Position numbers and translations under genes: made by a program. Shown here piece by piece: positions 23,216 to 32,556 of a stretch of 64,000 nucleotides of DNA. The first letter of the stretch is position 1; each line of letters begins with the position of its first letter. The notes under the pieces were generated by a model. It made no database searches. It saw only the letters and a program-made list of their open reading frames with translations, and was not told the DNA's origin. The stretch lies in the NCBI GenBank assembly GCA_963728835.1, contig CAVSKZ010000002.1, positions 868,001 through 932,000 on the forward strand, written 5' to 3'. The stretch comes from VRUE01 sp963728835. GTDB lineage: Bacteria; Actinomycetota; Thermoleophilia; Solirubrobacterales; 70-9.

Positions 23216-23412
23216 CGGCACTAGGGAAGTTCGCTGAGAAGGCGACTCATCTTCTTGATGAACTCCGGGTTCGAGAACTGTCCCGCCAACTGCACTCTCT
23301 GGCGCGCGGGTCCTGTCGTGGGGAGGGGGCCTGCGGGCGGGCGCGCGGCGTCCGTTCTCGGCCCCCTCCCCACGCCACCCGCGCGAGAGACGTGCCATAG
23401 GCTCCAGCTTCT

Positions 23413-25029
23413 ATGGAGCATGGGGGACGGATAGTCGCGAAGGTTCTGAAGTCCAGGGGGGTCTCGCATCTCTTCACGCTCTCTGGGGGCCACCTGTTCT
23501 CCATATACGACGGCTGCAGGGCGGAGGGGATCGAGATCGTCGACGTCCGCCACGAGCAGACCGCTGCCTTCGCGGCCGAGGGCTTCGCCAAGGCGACGCG
23601 GGGCGTCGGGGTCGCGGCGCTGACGGCCGGGCCGGGAGTGACGAACGGGGTCAGCGCGATCGCCGGCGCGCAGGCGAACTGCTCGCCGGTCTGCATCCTG
23701 GGCGGGAGGGCGCCGGAGCTGCGCTGGGGCTCGGGCTCGCTGCAGGAGATCGACCACCTGCCCTTCGTCTCGCCGCTGGTCAAGTCGGCTGAGACCGTCA
23801 AGGACCCCGGCCAGATCGCCGCCCGCACCGCGGCCGCGCTCGACCTCGCCCTCACTGCCCCCAGCGGCCCGACCTTCGTCGACTATCCGCTGGACGTCGT
23901 CTTCACCGAGGCCGACCCGGAGATCCCGGCCGCGCCGCAGGCCGAGGCCGGCCCGGCGGAGGGGGTCGAGGAGGCAGCTGCCCTGCTGGCCGCGGCCGAG
24001 CGCCCCGCGATCATGGCCGGCACCGGCCTCTACTGGGGCCGGGGCGAGGACGAGCTGAGGGCGCTCGCCGAGACGCTCGGGATCCCCGTCTTCCTCAACG
24101 GCCTCGGTCGCGGCTGCCTGCCCGCGGACCACGAGCTTGCCTTCAGCCGCGCACGCGGCGCCGGGCTCGGCGGCGCCGACGTGGCGCTGGTGATCGGCGT
24201 CCCGCTCGACTTCCGGCTCGGCTTCGGGGCCTCCGTCGCCGGGGAGGCGAAGCTGATCCGGCTCGACGCGGCGCCGAACGCTCTGAGCGCCAACCGTGCC
24301 CCGCAGGTCGACCTGGTCGGCGACGTCGCCGCCAGCCTGGCCGCGATCCGCGAGGCGGCCGGGGGCGGGGGTGGGGGAGGGCGCACCGGTCCCTGGCTGG
24401 CGCAGCTGCGCACGATCGAGGACGAGAAGCGCGCGGCCGAGCAGGAGGAGCTGAACGACGCCCGCTCGCCGCTGCACCCGGTTCGCATCTACAGGGAGCT
24501 CGGCGAAGTGCTCGAGCGCGACGCGATCGTCGTCGGCGACGGCGGCGACTTCGTCTCCTACGCGGGCCGCTTCGTCGACACCTACCAGCCCGGCTGCTGG
24601 ATGGACCCGGGGCCGTTCGGCTGCCTCGGGGCGGGGCCCGGCCAGGCGATCGGGGCGAAGCTCGCACACCCCGGCCGGCAGGTCTGCCTGCTGCTCGGCG
24701 ACGGCGCCTTCGGCTTCGCCGGGATCGAGTTCGACACGATGGCGCGGCACGGGATCCCCGTGGTCGGCGTGATGGGCAACAACGGCATCTGGGCCCTGGA
24801 GCACCACCCGATGAAGTTCCTCTACGGCTACTCGGTCGCGGCGGAGCTGCGACCGGAGACGCGCTATGACCAGATGGTCGAGACGCTCGGCTGCGACGGG
24901 GCGCTGGTGCGCGAGCCCGGCGAGCTGCGCCCGGCGCTGGAGCGAGCGTTCGAGTCGGGCAGGCCGACGCTGGTCAACGTCCTCACCGACCCCGAGGTCG
25001 TCTACCCGCGCAAGTCGAACCTGGCCTGA
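23413..25029 (+). CDS. Acetolactate synthase-like thiamine diphosphate enzyme
   Basis: Encodes 538 residues, the usual length of this superfamily. The catalytic Glu is in VRHEQTAAFAAEGFAK (about 47). The TPP-binding motif is GDGAFGFAGIEFDTMARHGIPVVGVMGNN (about 433-461). The central FAD/NAD-type domain is present but not diagnostic, so the substrate could be pyruvate, oxalyl-CoA or another 2-oxo acid. No small regulatory subunit is adjacent. Divergent and isolated; backbone-type gene ending the accessory region. Confidence 0.8.
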   Translation: MEHGGRIVAKVLKSRGVSHLFTLSGGHLFSIYDGCRAEGIEIVDVRHEQTAAFAAEGFAKATRGVGVAALTAGPGVTNGVSAIAGAQANCSPVCILGGRAPELRWGSGSLQEIDHLPFVSPLVKSAETVKDPGQIAARTAAALDLALTAPSGPTFVDYPLDVVFTEADPEIPAAPQAEAGPAEGVEEAAALLAAAERPAIMAGTGLYWGRGEDELRALAETLGIPVFLNGLGRGCLPADHELAFSRARGAGLGGADVALVIGVPLDFRLGFGASVAGEAKLIRLDAAPNALSANRAPQVDLVGDVAASLAAIREAAGGGGGGGRTGPWLAQLRTIEDEKRAAEQEELNDARSPLHPVRIYRELGEVLERDAIVVGDGGDFVSYAGRFVDTYQPGCWMDPGPFGCLGAGPGQAIGAKLAHPGRQVCLLLGDGAFGFAGIEFDTMARHGIPVVGVMGNNGIWALEHHPMKFLYGYSVAAELRPETRYDQMVETLGCDGALVREPGELRPALERAFESGRPTLVNVLTDPEVVYPRKSNLA

Positions 25030-25411
25030 GCGCCGGTCGATCGGTCCCAGACGAGAACCGGCCGCCATCTCTGGCGGCCGATTCAAGGTGGTCCCCCAGG
25101 ACGGGCAGGGGTACGTCTTCAGGGACCAGTTCTTATTCGGTGGACTCAGACGGCGGGAGGCGCCATTGTGCGGCAATCGCCTGAGTCCTATATCGAGTCT
25201 GCGGTGGTATCCCCACCTCTTTCCCGATGTGTCGATTATGTGCCGGTCTATCCGCTACGTCTAGTTGTCTCTTCTATAGCTACTAAAAACCAGTAGACAG
25301 TGCCTACCAAGTTTTATGGGTTCGACCTCTTTCTTGACCCATCTGTAGCCCCAGGGCAGCCTTATCTGGCCGCGAGGTATCACGAAATGCCCCGAAATTG
25401 AGAATACGGGG
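25030..25411. other. 380-bp intergenic region with one hairpin
   Basis: No supported gene. The only clear structure is a perfect 9-bp stem (CGGCCGCCA, 25059-25067; TGGCGGCCG, 25072-25080) with a 4-nt loop, 30 bp after the stop of the TPP enzyme. It lacks a T tract, so it may end transcription weakly or protect the mRNA end. The rest is AT-richer and featureless. Confidence 0.5.
25059..25080 (+). terminator. GC-rich hairpin after the TPP enzyme gene
   Basis: A 9-bp perfect inverted repeat with TCTC loop lies 30 bp downstream of the stop codon. No U-tract follows, so a terminator role is only likely, not certain. Confidence 0.4.
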
Positions 25412-26362
25412 TTACCCGCGGTCCAGAGCCGATACAGCCGAGATCGCGGTGCCGTAGAGGATGTCGTGCTCGGAGACCACGACCTCTTCGAGGCCGAAGG
25501 CGCGCATCGTCTCGACCAGGATCACCACTCCCGCGACGATGTTTGGCGCCCTGTCGGGGTGCAGACCCGCGATTTCGACCCGCTTGGACAAAGGGGCGGA
25601 TGCCAGCTGAGAGAGGAGCCGCTGGATCGAGGGGAGGGTGAGCGTATGGCCGTGTACTTGCTTGGGATCGTAGGGCTCGAGCCCCTTTTCGACCGAAGCC
25701 AGGGAGGTCGGGGTGCCGGCGACGGCGATCGCGGCCCCGGCGCGGGCGCTTGGCTCGCCGGCGACCGCGCCCTCTATGAGGGTCCGCACGTCCGCGGCGA
25801 GCGACTCCAGATCCGGTGCGCTCGGCGGGTCGCTGGAGACGTGGCGCTCGGTGTGCCGCACGACGCCGACCTGCAGCGAGGCGTGGAAGGCGATCTCCTG
25901 GCCGGTGCCGACGATCAGCTCGGTCGATCCGCCGCCGATGTCGACCACGAGGGTCGGCTCGCTCGGCGGGTGCTCTGCGGTCGCCCCCACGTAGGTGAGC
26001 CGCGCCTCCTCCTCGCCGTCGAGCACGCGGGCGGCCAGCGCGAAGCGCTCGCGCAGCTCGGCGACGAAGGCCTCGCCGTTGGAGGCGTCGCGGACGGCGC
26101 TGGTGGCGATCGACTCGATCCGCTCGACGCCGGCCTCCCGGCAGATCGCCATGTAGTCGGCGATCGCCGCGCAGGCCGCCTCGATCGCCTCGGCGGCGAG
26201 CTGGCCCGAGAGATCGACCCCGCGCCCCAGCCGCGTCACCCGGCTCTCCCGCTCGACCTCCGACACCCGCCCCCCGGCGACGTCGGCGATCAGCAGCCGC
26301 GTCGAATTGGAGCCGATGTCGACGACCGCGACCCTGTGTGATTCCCCCGCCACCCGCGGCAC
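25412..26362 (-). CDS. Ppx/GppA-family phosphatase (exopolyphosphatase)
   Basis: Encodes 316 residues with the sugar-kinase/actin-like fold. Phosphate 1 motif is VVDIGSNSTRLLIAD (about 13-27), phosphate 2 is VVDIGGGSTELIVG (about 142-155) and the adenosine-like motif is in IAVAGTPTSLASVE. It is the short single-domain type common in actinobacteria. It would hydrolyse polyphosphate or pppGpp; sequence alone does not separate these. Confidence 0.85.
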   Translation of the reverse strand: MPRVAGESHRVAVVDIGSNSTRLLIADVAGGRVSEVERESRVTRLGRGVDLSGQLAAEAIEAACAAIADYMAICREAGVERIESIATSAVRDASNGEAFVAELRERFALAARVLDGEEEARLTYVGATAEHPPSEPTLVVDIGGGSTELIVGTGQEIAFHASLQVGVVRHTERHVSSDPPSAPDLESLAADVRTLIEGAVAGEPSARAGAAIAVAGTPTSLASVEKGLEPYDPKQVHGHTLTLPSIQRLLSQLASAPLSKRVEIAGLHPDRAPNIVAGVVILVETMRAFGLEEVVVSEHDILYGTAISAVSALDRG

Positions 26363-26621
26363 TCTAAGGGCCTATCCCGCTAGGTGATCGCACCCCTGGC
26401 TACGGCCCAGGACGCGGCGCGGATCCGGCCCCGTCGCGAATCCCACATGGCGCTGCCATGCGGAATCCGCGCCGTGACCCCCCCCGCTTGGCCCTGAACC
26501 GTCCCAGTGGCCACGCCCCCAACGGGATAGGCCCCAAGAGAGCGGCCCCGCAAGAGCACCTGCATTGCCGCTGCAACGACCTCCGCCCACCCCCCGCACG
26601 TTGCTAGCATGGCCAGACCGC

Positions 26622-26695
<74 letters not shown>

Positions 26696-26704
26696 TAGGA
26701 CGGA

Positions 26705-26727
26705 AACCCGCTTATCAAGCGGGTTTT
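26705..26727 (+). terminator. Intrinsic terminator after tRNA-fMet
   Basis: AACCCGCTT (26705-26713) pairs with AAGCGGGTT (26717-26725) around ATC, followed by TT and a later T run. It lies 10 bp after the tRNA. A similar hairpin follows the core copy at 32604. Confidence 0.8.
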
Positions 26728-26767
26728 CGTGTTTTTGGGAGACCTCAAAATCGGCGAAAAAAGGCCC

Positions 26768-26788
26768 TGGGGCAAGCCCTGGGGCAAG
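26768..26788. repeat. Left arm repeat pair of island 1
   Basis: TGGGGCAAG at 26768-26776 and 26780-26788, 12 bp apart, starting 72 bp after the end of the att core. The same pair occurs at the left edge of island 2 (32677-32697) and the right edges of both islands (32445-32465, 35525-35545). Likely arm-type integrase binding sites. The rest of 26696-27218 holds only the terminator and a GTGAGGTC direct repeat. Confidence 0.65.
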
Positions 26789-27218
26789 GTGAGGTCAAAG
26801 TGAGGTCGATTTAGACCTTGCGCGGCGGCTCCCGTCCACCTACGTTCGGCCGCGAGAAACGCGAATAAGTGGCCCCGGCGGCGGTGGAACTCTTCCGGGG
26901 CAAGGTCGCACTCGGTCGCGACCCCGAAGTTTGGCCACAGGAGCCTAAGTCTGGCGGGCGAGGCCCTTTAGGGAAACGTTCGTCCGGTCCTGATCTCCTA
27001 GCTCACGTCCTGGTCTCGCCGCCCCGATGGAACAGAACACCAGGGCAAGCCCCTTTCGACACAGGCACCCTCGTCGCGAGACGAATCCGCAAAGCCACGG
27101 AGCTCCGCCGGAGCGAGCCGGGCCACCAAAGACCTCAAGACCCGAGCCGCCCCCGAGGCGGGAAGCGGCTGGGATCAGGAACGTCGTTAGGACTGCTCGA
27201 CATATAGGGAGGGCATCC

Positions 27219-28370
27219 ATGTCCAACCGATTCGATCCCAGGCGCGCCCGGCTTGCCGGCATCGCCCTCGCGATGCTCGCCGTCTTCGCGCTACCCACCG
27301 CGGCGCAGGCCGCGCCCGTGGGCCTCGGTACCGCCGGCCCCTTCGTGGTCCTCGGCGGCACCACCGTCACCAACACCGGGCCGTCGGTGCTCAACGGCAA
27401 TCTCGGCGTCTTCCCGGGCACCGAACTCGAAGGCTTCGGGCTGCCCGCCGTCATCAACGGTTCCACGCACGCAACCGACGAAGTAGCCGCCAAAGCGCAG
27501 CTCGATCTCACCACCGCCTACGACGTCGCGGCGGAACAGCCGGTGCTGCCGGCGAATGACCTCTCCGGCACCGACCTGGGCGGATTGAAACTCGCTCCGG
27601 GCACCTATCGCTACAACGCGGCGGCTCTCCTGACCGGAGCCCTGACCCTCGACGCCGAAGGCGATCCCAACGCCGAATTCGTCTTCCAGATCGGCTCTCA
27701 GCTGACCACCGAATCGGCCAGCTCGGTCCTGCTTGTCAACGGCGCGTCGCCGTGCAACGTCTACTGGCAGGTCGGCAGCTCCGCCGAAATCGGCACTACC
27801 ACCGCCTTCCAGGGGAACCTGATGGCGCTCACCTCGATCTCGCTCAAAGACGGGGCGACGGTGCTGGGGAGGATGCTGGCCCGCAACGGCCAGGTCAGCC
27901 TGATCAACAATGTGCTGACCCGACCGCTGTGTGAAACCGGGCCGACCACGCCACCCCCCGACGAAACGTCAGGTGGCCCGGGAGCCGTGTCGCCAAGCTC
28001 GGGCAGCGGCTCCTTGGGCGCCCCCGACCGGGCTCTTCCCGGTCGCCAGGCGAAAGCTCCCCGGCCATCTCGGAACGGCAGGGCGGTCGTGCGGCCGGTG
28101 CCGCGTGAGGCCTGCACCGAGGGATTCCGCGCCGTGGTCAGAGGCAAGATGATCGAGCGAGTCGTCTTCAGTCTCGACGGCAGGTCGATCGGCAGCCGCA
28201 CCGGCTCGCCGTTCGCGATGTCGATGCGGGCGGCGCCCGGTGCCCACCAGGTGAGGGTCCGGGTCACCTTCAAGGACTCCACCCGCGCTAAGACGGTAAC
28301 GCTGCCCTACGAGGCCTGTGCCTCCGCGCTGCTTACCCCCCGCCGCGGGCCATCCGCGTTCACCGGATGA
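27219..28370 (+). CDS. Secreted DUF3494 (ice-binding-like) protein
   Basis: Encodes 383 residues from the ATG with AGGGAGGG upstream. The signal peptide ends near AAQAAPV. The DUF3494 domain covers about 35-240 (FVVLGGTTVTNTGPSVLNGNLGVFPG ... APGTYRYNAAALLTGALTLDAEGDPNAEFVFQIGS ... NVYWQVGSSAEIGTTTAFQGNLMA), the beta-solenoid fold of ice-binding proteins. A Ser/Pro/Gly linker and a small Ig-like C-terminal domain (RAVVRGKMIERVVFSLDGRSIGSRTG) follow. Many members have roles other than ice binding, so function is open. It overlaps the L,D-transpeptidase by 4 bp. Confidence 0.85.
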   Translation: MSNRFDPRRARLAGIALAMLAVFALPTAAQAAPVGLGTAGPFVVLGGTTVTNTGPSVLNGNLGVFPGTELEGFGLPAVINGSTHATDEVAAKAQLDLTTAYDVAAEQPVLPANDLSGTDLGGLKLAPGTYRYNAAALLTGALTLDAEGDPNAEFVFQIGSQLTTESASSVLLVNGASPCNVYWQVGSSAEIGTTTAFQGNLMALTSISLKDGATVLGRMLARNGQVSLINNVLTRPLCETGPTTPPPDETSGGPGAVSPSSGSGSLGAPDRALPGRQAKAPRPSRNGRAVVRPVPREACTEGFRAVVRGKMIERVVFSLDGRSIGSRTGSPFAMSMRAAPGAHQVRVRVTFKDSTRAKTVTLPYEACASALLTPRRGPSAFTG

Positions 28371-29122
28371 GCCGCAGGGTTGCCGATGCCTCGAACCCCT
28401 CCGGGCCTAGCCGGAGGGGTTCGGCATGGGCATTGGCACTGATCGCGATCGGGGCGGGCAGTGCTCTTGTCGTTCCGAATGCGGTTGCCGGCTCCCGGGT
28501 CGCCGCGAGCCGGCCTTTGGTGGTGCTCCTGCACGATCACATCGCCCGATCGGCGCCCAGCGCCCACGCGGGTCGCGTCGAAACGGTTGCCGCCCGTCGC
28601 CCGCTGACCCGCTCGCGTACCGTCCTTCCCGTCCTCGGACGCGCGAGCAGCCCCAAGGCCGGTTCCTGGCTGCGCGTCCGCCTTCCCGGGCGCCCAAACG
28701 GGCATGCCGGTTGGATCTCGACGAACCGGACGCGGCAGACCTCCACGCCGTGGAGGTTGAGGGTCGCGCTCTCCACCCGGCGGGTCACGGTCTACCGCGG
28801 CGGCAATGTCAGGCGCCAGTTCCGAGTGGTGATCGGCAAGGCCTCCAGCCCAACCCCCCGGGGGGCGTTCTTCATCGAGGAGGGGCTGGCCCTCTCCTCC
28901 AATGAAACCGGCGGGCCGTTCGCACTTGCCACCAGCGCCAGGTCTAACGTCTTCCAAGAATTCGAGGGTGGCCCGGGGCAGATCGGCATCCACGGGACCA
29001 ACAACCTCAGCGGTGCCCCCGGCAGCGCTGCATCCCATGGCTGCATCCGCCTCCGCCCGCGGGCGATCACCTGGCTGGCCCGGCGCATCGGCGCCGGCGT
29101 ACCGCTGACCGTGACGCGGTAG
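28367..29122 (+). CDS. L,D-transpeptidase (YkuD domain)
   Basis: Encodes 251 residues with an N-terminal membrane/signal segment (WALALIAIGAGSALVVPNAVAG). An SH3-like region lies at about 75-120. The YkuD domain at about 125-251 has IGIHGTNN and ASHGCIRLRPRAI, with the catalytic His and Cys (about 226). It would cross-link peptidoglycan or attach proteins to it outside the cell. Its start overlaps the stop of the DUF3494 gene, so the two are co-translated; anchoring of that neighbour to the wall is a possible link. Confidence 0.9.
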   Translation: MSRRVADASNPSGPSRRGSAWALALIAIGAGSALVVPNAVAGSRVAASRPLVVLLHDHIARSAPSAHAGRVETVAARRPLTRSRTVLPVLGRASSPKAGSWLRVRLPGRPNGHAGWISTNRTRQTSTPWRLRVALSTRRVTVYRGGNVRRQFRVVIGKASSPTPRGAFFIEEGLALSSNETGGPFALATSARSNVFQEFEGGPGQIGIHGTNNLSGAPGSAASHGCIRLRPRAITWLARRIGAGVPLTVTR

Positions 29123-29187
29123 CGGCAACCCCAATTTGCGGCCTACCCCACACAAGCGCAGCGTTATCCAAAGGAACGGAACTGACC

Positions 29188-29928
29188 ATGAAACGTGCAG
29201 TCAAAAGGCTTGGAGACCAGCGGCGATGGTTGCCGACTCCCTCGATCGTTCTCGCCGTTGCGGCCCTGTTCGTCGTGCTGGGTGGATCTGCGGTTGCCGC
29301 GAAGGGCTTGATCCATGCCGGTGACATCGCGACCGGCGCAGTTACGAGTCGAGCGATCAAGAGCGGAGCGGTGGAACCCAGAGATCTCAGTGCCGGCACG
29401 CGAGCATTGCTCGCAGGTGGTCCCGGCGTGGTCGGCGCCAAGGGCGACTCCGGCTCGAGCGGAACTCCTGGGACCAACGGCGCCAACGGCGCGAATGGAC
29501 CCAACGGCGCGAACGGCACCAATGGAACCGACGGGATCGACGGAGCCGACGGGGTGAACGGCACGAACGGCGCGAACGGCACGATCGCGCCCTTGTCGGC
29601 GAAACAGGGCGCGACTGCCCTTCCCACCGGCTCGCCAGGAACGACCGTGGTCGAACTGGTGGTGCCGGCCGGCAGCTATGTCGTCTTGGCGAAGACCCAG
29701 CTGTCACATACCGGGGCGGGCGACACGGTCGAATGCTTCCTGAAAGCAGGTGCGACGGCCATCGACCAGATCGCAATGAAGACGTTGCCTGCGCTTGCTG
29801 CCATCCCGGCGTCGCTCCAAGCGGTAACCACCACGACGTCGCCGACGCAGTTGAGCGTCCAGTGCAATGTGGTGGTAGCCAACGGGGCGGCCAATTTCAG
29901 CAGCCTGATCGCGATCCCGACCGCCTAG
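29188..29928 (+). CDS. Collagen-like membrane-anchored surface protein
   Basis: Encodes 246 residues. An N-terminal hydrophobic anchor (SIVLAVAALFVVLGGSAVAAKGLI) is followed by a short conserved segment (AGDIATGAVTSRAIKSGAVEPRDLS). A Gly-X-Y stretch of roughly 16 triplets at about 85-133 is rich in GTN, GAN and GAD. A C-terminal beta-rich head (VVELVVPAGSYVVLAKTQL ... LSVQCNVVVANGA) completes it. Expected to trimerise on the surface. Ligand unknown. Confidence 0.75.
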   Translation: MKRAVKRLGDQRRWLPTPSIVLAVAALFVVLGGSAVAAKGLIHAGDIATGAVTSRAIKSGAVEPRDLSAGTRALLAGGPGVVGAKGDSGSSGTPGTNGANGANGPNGANGTNGTDGIDGADGVNGTNGANGTIAPLSAKQGATALPTGSPGTTVVELVVPAGSYVVLAKTQLSHTGAGDTVECFLKAGATAIDQIAMKTLPALAAIPASLQAVTTTTSPTQLSVQCNVVVANGAANFSSLIAIPTA

Positions 29929-29970
29929 CCACCAACACAACGGGGGACTTGTCCAGGGTCGGTTGCGCGG

Positions 29971-29992
29971 GTTCGAATCCCGCCCCCGCTAT
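29971..29992. repeat. Partial tRNA-fMet core (22 bp, one mismatch)
   Basis: The sequence matches the last 22 bp of the att core (T loop and acceptor) with one C-for-T change. The anticodon part is absent and no TGGGGCAAG arm lies nearby. It could be an older or different integration scar inside island 1. Confidence 0.55.
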
Positions 29993-30246
29993 CGCAGGAT
30001 CCGCTGGAGCCGGCGGGTTCGAGCCCGTCGCCTCTCCTCGCGCCGGAGCGCGTCTCCGATCAGCCAGAACATGGGCGGCCACAGCCCAACGAAGATTGCC
30101 CGGCGCTCCGCATTGCCCCGTTCGTCCTCGCCTATCGTCTTTGCGCGCATCCAGAGGATGATGCAAAGCCCGATGCTGCCCAGGGCAAGCGCATAGAGAT
30201 GCTGGCTTCGCAGTCGCCGCTTGTCGAGGTTCAGTTTGGGTATGCC
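29989..30246 (-). CDS. Small membrane protein fragment ending in the att scar (start unclear)
   Basis: The frame encodes a plausible protein end with two hydrophobic helices (HLYALALGSIGLCIILWM and FVGLWPPMFWLIGDAL), a charged loop (KTIGEDERGNAERRA) and a basic tail, ending with TAG inside the 29971 repeat. There is no ATG, GTG or TTG start close to the conserved part, so it may use an unusual start or be truncated at its 5' end. Family unknown. Confidence 0.45.
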   Translation of the reverse strand, partial: GIPKLNLDKRRLRSQHLYALALGSIGLCIILWMRAKTIGEDERGNAERRAIFVGLWPPMFWLIGDALRREERRRARTRRLQRILR

Positions 30247-30309
30247 CTCATCTTGCCGGATCGGGCTCTGACGCTGACTGGCGGGTGGTCGAAGGGGTAG
30301 AAGCAAGGG

Positions 30310-31677
30310 GTGGCATGCTCCCAATCGATGCGACGGCGGTGGTCGACCGCCGCCCGGTGGCCGGTAGGGGTCGTGATTGCCTCGTGGCGCTATCTGTGGA
30401 GCATCACTCCCGTACACCGGTGGGAAATGACCGGCATGTGGCCCACCGATGCACCACCGGATCTGCCTGACGACGCCGATCTCGGCGAACTCCAGCACCT
30501 CGAGGATGGAACCGGGCCTCTGGTGCACAGGATCTATCGGACCCGGATCGTCGGCTCTCCGCTAACTCCCGAGCAACTGATGGCGCGTATGTCGGAGAAC
30601 CTCGACGGTGTGGCGCCTTCAGAGTTCGCCACCTTTCAGAAGCTCGAGGGTCGTAAGGGGCAGCTGGACACGGGCCATCGCTACGTCGTCCGAATGCCGG
30701 GCCCATGGGACGGCCCCGTCCGGGTCATCGTCGCGGACGCGACGTCGTTTCGGCTGGCGACCCTGTCCGGGCACTTGGAGGCGGGTCAGATCGAGTTCAG
30801 AGTAAGCGCGGACTACAGGTCCCTTTGGTTCGAGATCGAGTCATGGGCCCGCAATGGAGGCCGCCTCAGCGACCTTCTCTACAGTCGCCTGCGGATTTCC
30901 AAGGAGGTGCAATTGCACATGTGGTCCTCGGTCTTGCAGAGGATCGTCCGCCTCGCAGAGGGGAGGATGGAGGGAGGCGTCGTGATCACCACCCGCACGA
31001 TCGCTCCGGGTGCCCTGCCGGGCAGCCGCGCGAATCGGAGGAGCCGACGTGATGCCGGGCGGCTGGCCGCCCTCGCCGATCGGCAGATCAACTTCGACCC
31101 GTCCGACCACGGTGCCATTCGCATCGATCGCCGATGGCGCATCGACGACATGGTTGAACCGCTGCCCCACGAGGGCTTGGGGCCTCCGACCCAGGAAGGC
31201 AGCTGGGAGGTCGCTCGCGAGCTCATGGACAGCTATCAGCTGGCTGACCCCGGTGTCGTCACGGCCTTTTATGACAGCACCCGGCCCCTCCCCGGGCGCG
31301 ACATGCTCCTCCGCATCAGGTTCGCCGGCTTGCGCCTCAGAGTCGGAGTGAGGATTGGCGATGTCTACGAAGAGACGAGAAATCTGGGCGGACGACAGGC
31401 AAGGGTGTTCGGCTGGAGCTATCGGACCTTGGAAGGTCATTTCGAGCAAGGCGAGATGCATTACGAACTGTGGAAGTGGCTGGACACCGGAGATGTCGAG
31501 TTCCGCCTCAGGGCGATCTCACGACCTGCGACAAATGGTCCGTTCCTAACCCGGATTGGTTTTAGGATCTTCGGTCGGACTCAGCAGTTGCGCTTTTATC
31601 GCCAGGTCTGTCGCCGGACCAAGAGATTGACCGAGGCTCAGGTCGAGACCAACCGCGCGACAACCGGCGAGCATTAA
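30310..31677 (+). CDS. Protein with two DUF1990-like (SRPBCC-type) halves
   Basis: Encodes 455 residues from GTG. The C-terminal half (PGVVTAFYDSTRPLPGRDMLLRIRFAGLRLRVGVRIG ... GWSYRTLEGHFEQGEMHYELWKW ... FRLRAISRPA ... RFYRQVCRR) has the pattern of DUF1990 proteins. The first half (about 70-230; YRTRIVGSPLTPEQLMARM ... GHRYVVRMPGPWDGPVRVI ... IEFRVSADY) looks like a diverged copy. DUF1990 members are small lipid- or ligand-binding folds without an established role. No signal peptide. Confidence 0.55.
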   Translation: MACSQSMRRRWSTAARWPVGVVIASWRYLWSITPVHRWEMTGMWPTDAPPDLPDDADLGELQHLEDGTGPLVHRIYRTRIVGSPLTPEQLMARMSENLDGVAPSEFATFQKLEGRKGQLDTGHRYVVRMPGPWDGPVRVIVADATSFRLATLSGHLEAGQIEFRVSADYRSLWFEIESWARNGGRLSDLLYSRLRISKEVQLHMWSSVLQRIVRLAEGRMEGGVVITTRTIAPGALPGSRANRRSRRDAGRLAALADRQINFDPSDHGAIRIDRRWRIDDMVEPLPHEGLGPPTQEGSWEVARELMDSYQLADPGVVTAFYDSTRPLPGRDMLLRIRFAGLRLRVGVRIGDVYEETRNLGGRQARVFGWSYRTLEGHFEQGEMHYELWKWLDTGDVEFRLRAISRPATNGPFLTRIGFRIFGRTQQLRFYRQVCRRTKRLTEAQVETNRATTGEH

Positions 31678-31865
31678 TTGCTCATAGCCGCGCAATCGCC
31701 AGCGCTCGACCGGTTACGAGGTCGCACCAGCGGGTACTTCGCGACTGAGGGATTCACCGGTCTTAGCATTGCTCGGGGCCAGTGGATGACTCCTCGTCTA
31801 ATTAAAGCCCGGTGGAAGCCGGGTCACTTGCCCTTTCTCTTGGGGCACTTCCGAAGGAGGAAGCA

Positions 31866-32177
31866 ATGGAGGCTGGATCAGCACCCCGCATGGGCACGGA
31901 GTCCCGGACGCGGCCCCTTGATCGCGTTAGTCGTCTCAAGACCGAGACCAAGCAGGCGTTCAAGACGACTGAGTTCTGGGCAATGGTCGGAGTCATCGTC
32001 GCCATTCTGGTCAGCGCCGCTGCGATCAAGGGCGGGGACACGGGTGGCACGGACGAGTTCATTGCTCGCAACGCGTGGCTCTACGTCAGCATCGTCGCTG
32101 CCGCTTACATCATCAGTCGCGGGCTGGCCAAGTCGGGTTCAAGTGAGCCCTACGTCAAGGATCGGGACGACTCCTAG
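31866..32177 (+). CDS. Small membrane protein, unknown function
   Basis: Encodes 103 residues from the ATG after AAGGAGGAAGCA. It has a charged N-terminus, a membrane helix (FWAMVGVIVAILVSAAAIKGG), a loop, then a second helix (AWLYVSIVAAAYIISRGLAKSG). The helix pair with SRGLAKSG resembles small membrane proteins of related actinobacteria. Function unknown. Confidence 0.65.
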   Translation: MEAGSAPRMGTESRTRPLDRVSRLKTETKQAFKTTEFWAMVGVIVAILVSAAAIKGGDTGGTDEFIARNAWLYVSIVAAAYIISRGLAKSGSSEPYVKDRDDS

Positions 32178-32444
32178 TCCGGCCCTTGTAAGCCGGCGGG
32201 GCGGTATTCGTTCGTAGGGGCGCCTCGCCGGTGACGCGAGCGTCGCTCGCGCTCACTCCATCCGATTGTCATGTTCATCTTCTTCTCCAACAGGCTCGGC
32301 TGTGGCGGCTCGCTGCTCGTCTCGGCTGTTGTCACGGGGATCCTTCTGCTCCTCTTGGGGGTGATCGAACTGGGATGAGCCGAGTCGCTCTGCGGCACCG
32401 CAAGCGGTGCCTTTACCGCGGTCTCCCGACGATGTGCTCTCGGC

Positions 32445-32465
32445 TGGGGCAAGAAATGGGGCAAG
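32445..32465. repeat. Right arm repeat pair of island 1
   Basis: TGGGGCAAG at 32445-32453 and 32457-32465. The following 90 bp up to the core (including GCCCCACAGATCCCAGCCGA and CCGCTTGAAACC) closely match the right arm of island 2 at 35525-35641. The rest of 32178-32789 holds only the att core, a terminator and the left arm of island 2. Confidence 0.65.
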
Positions 32466-32556
32466 AAGCCCCACAGATCCCAGCCGATCCCAGCGGATCT
32501 CGATCTCGCGAAAACCGCTTGAAACCGTGCCCCACGTAGTCCAGCGGGACCCTGGT

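Noticed and set aside
22160..23290. GGGTTCGAG stretches as right att site of the tRNA-Leu element
   Set aside because: The match is limited to the nine-base T-loop core; neither acceptor stem nor longer identity is present.
23221..23295. 24-codon minus-strand ORF (NPEFIKKMSRLLSELP)
   Set aside because: The sequence looks protein-like but has no ribosome-binding site or partner and may be a remnant; not enough to call a gene.
23221..25176. 651-codon minus-strand ORF opposite the TPP enzyme
   Set aside because: Arg/Asp/Ala-rich composition typical of the antisense frame of a GC-rich gene; the plus-strand frame has clear TPP motifs.
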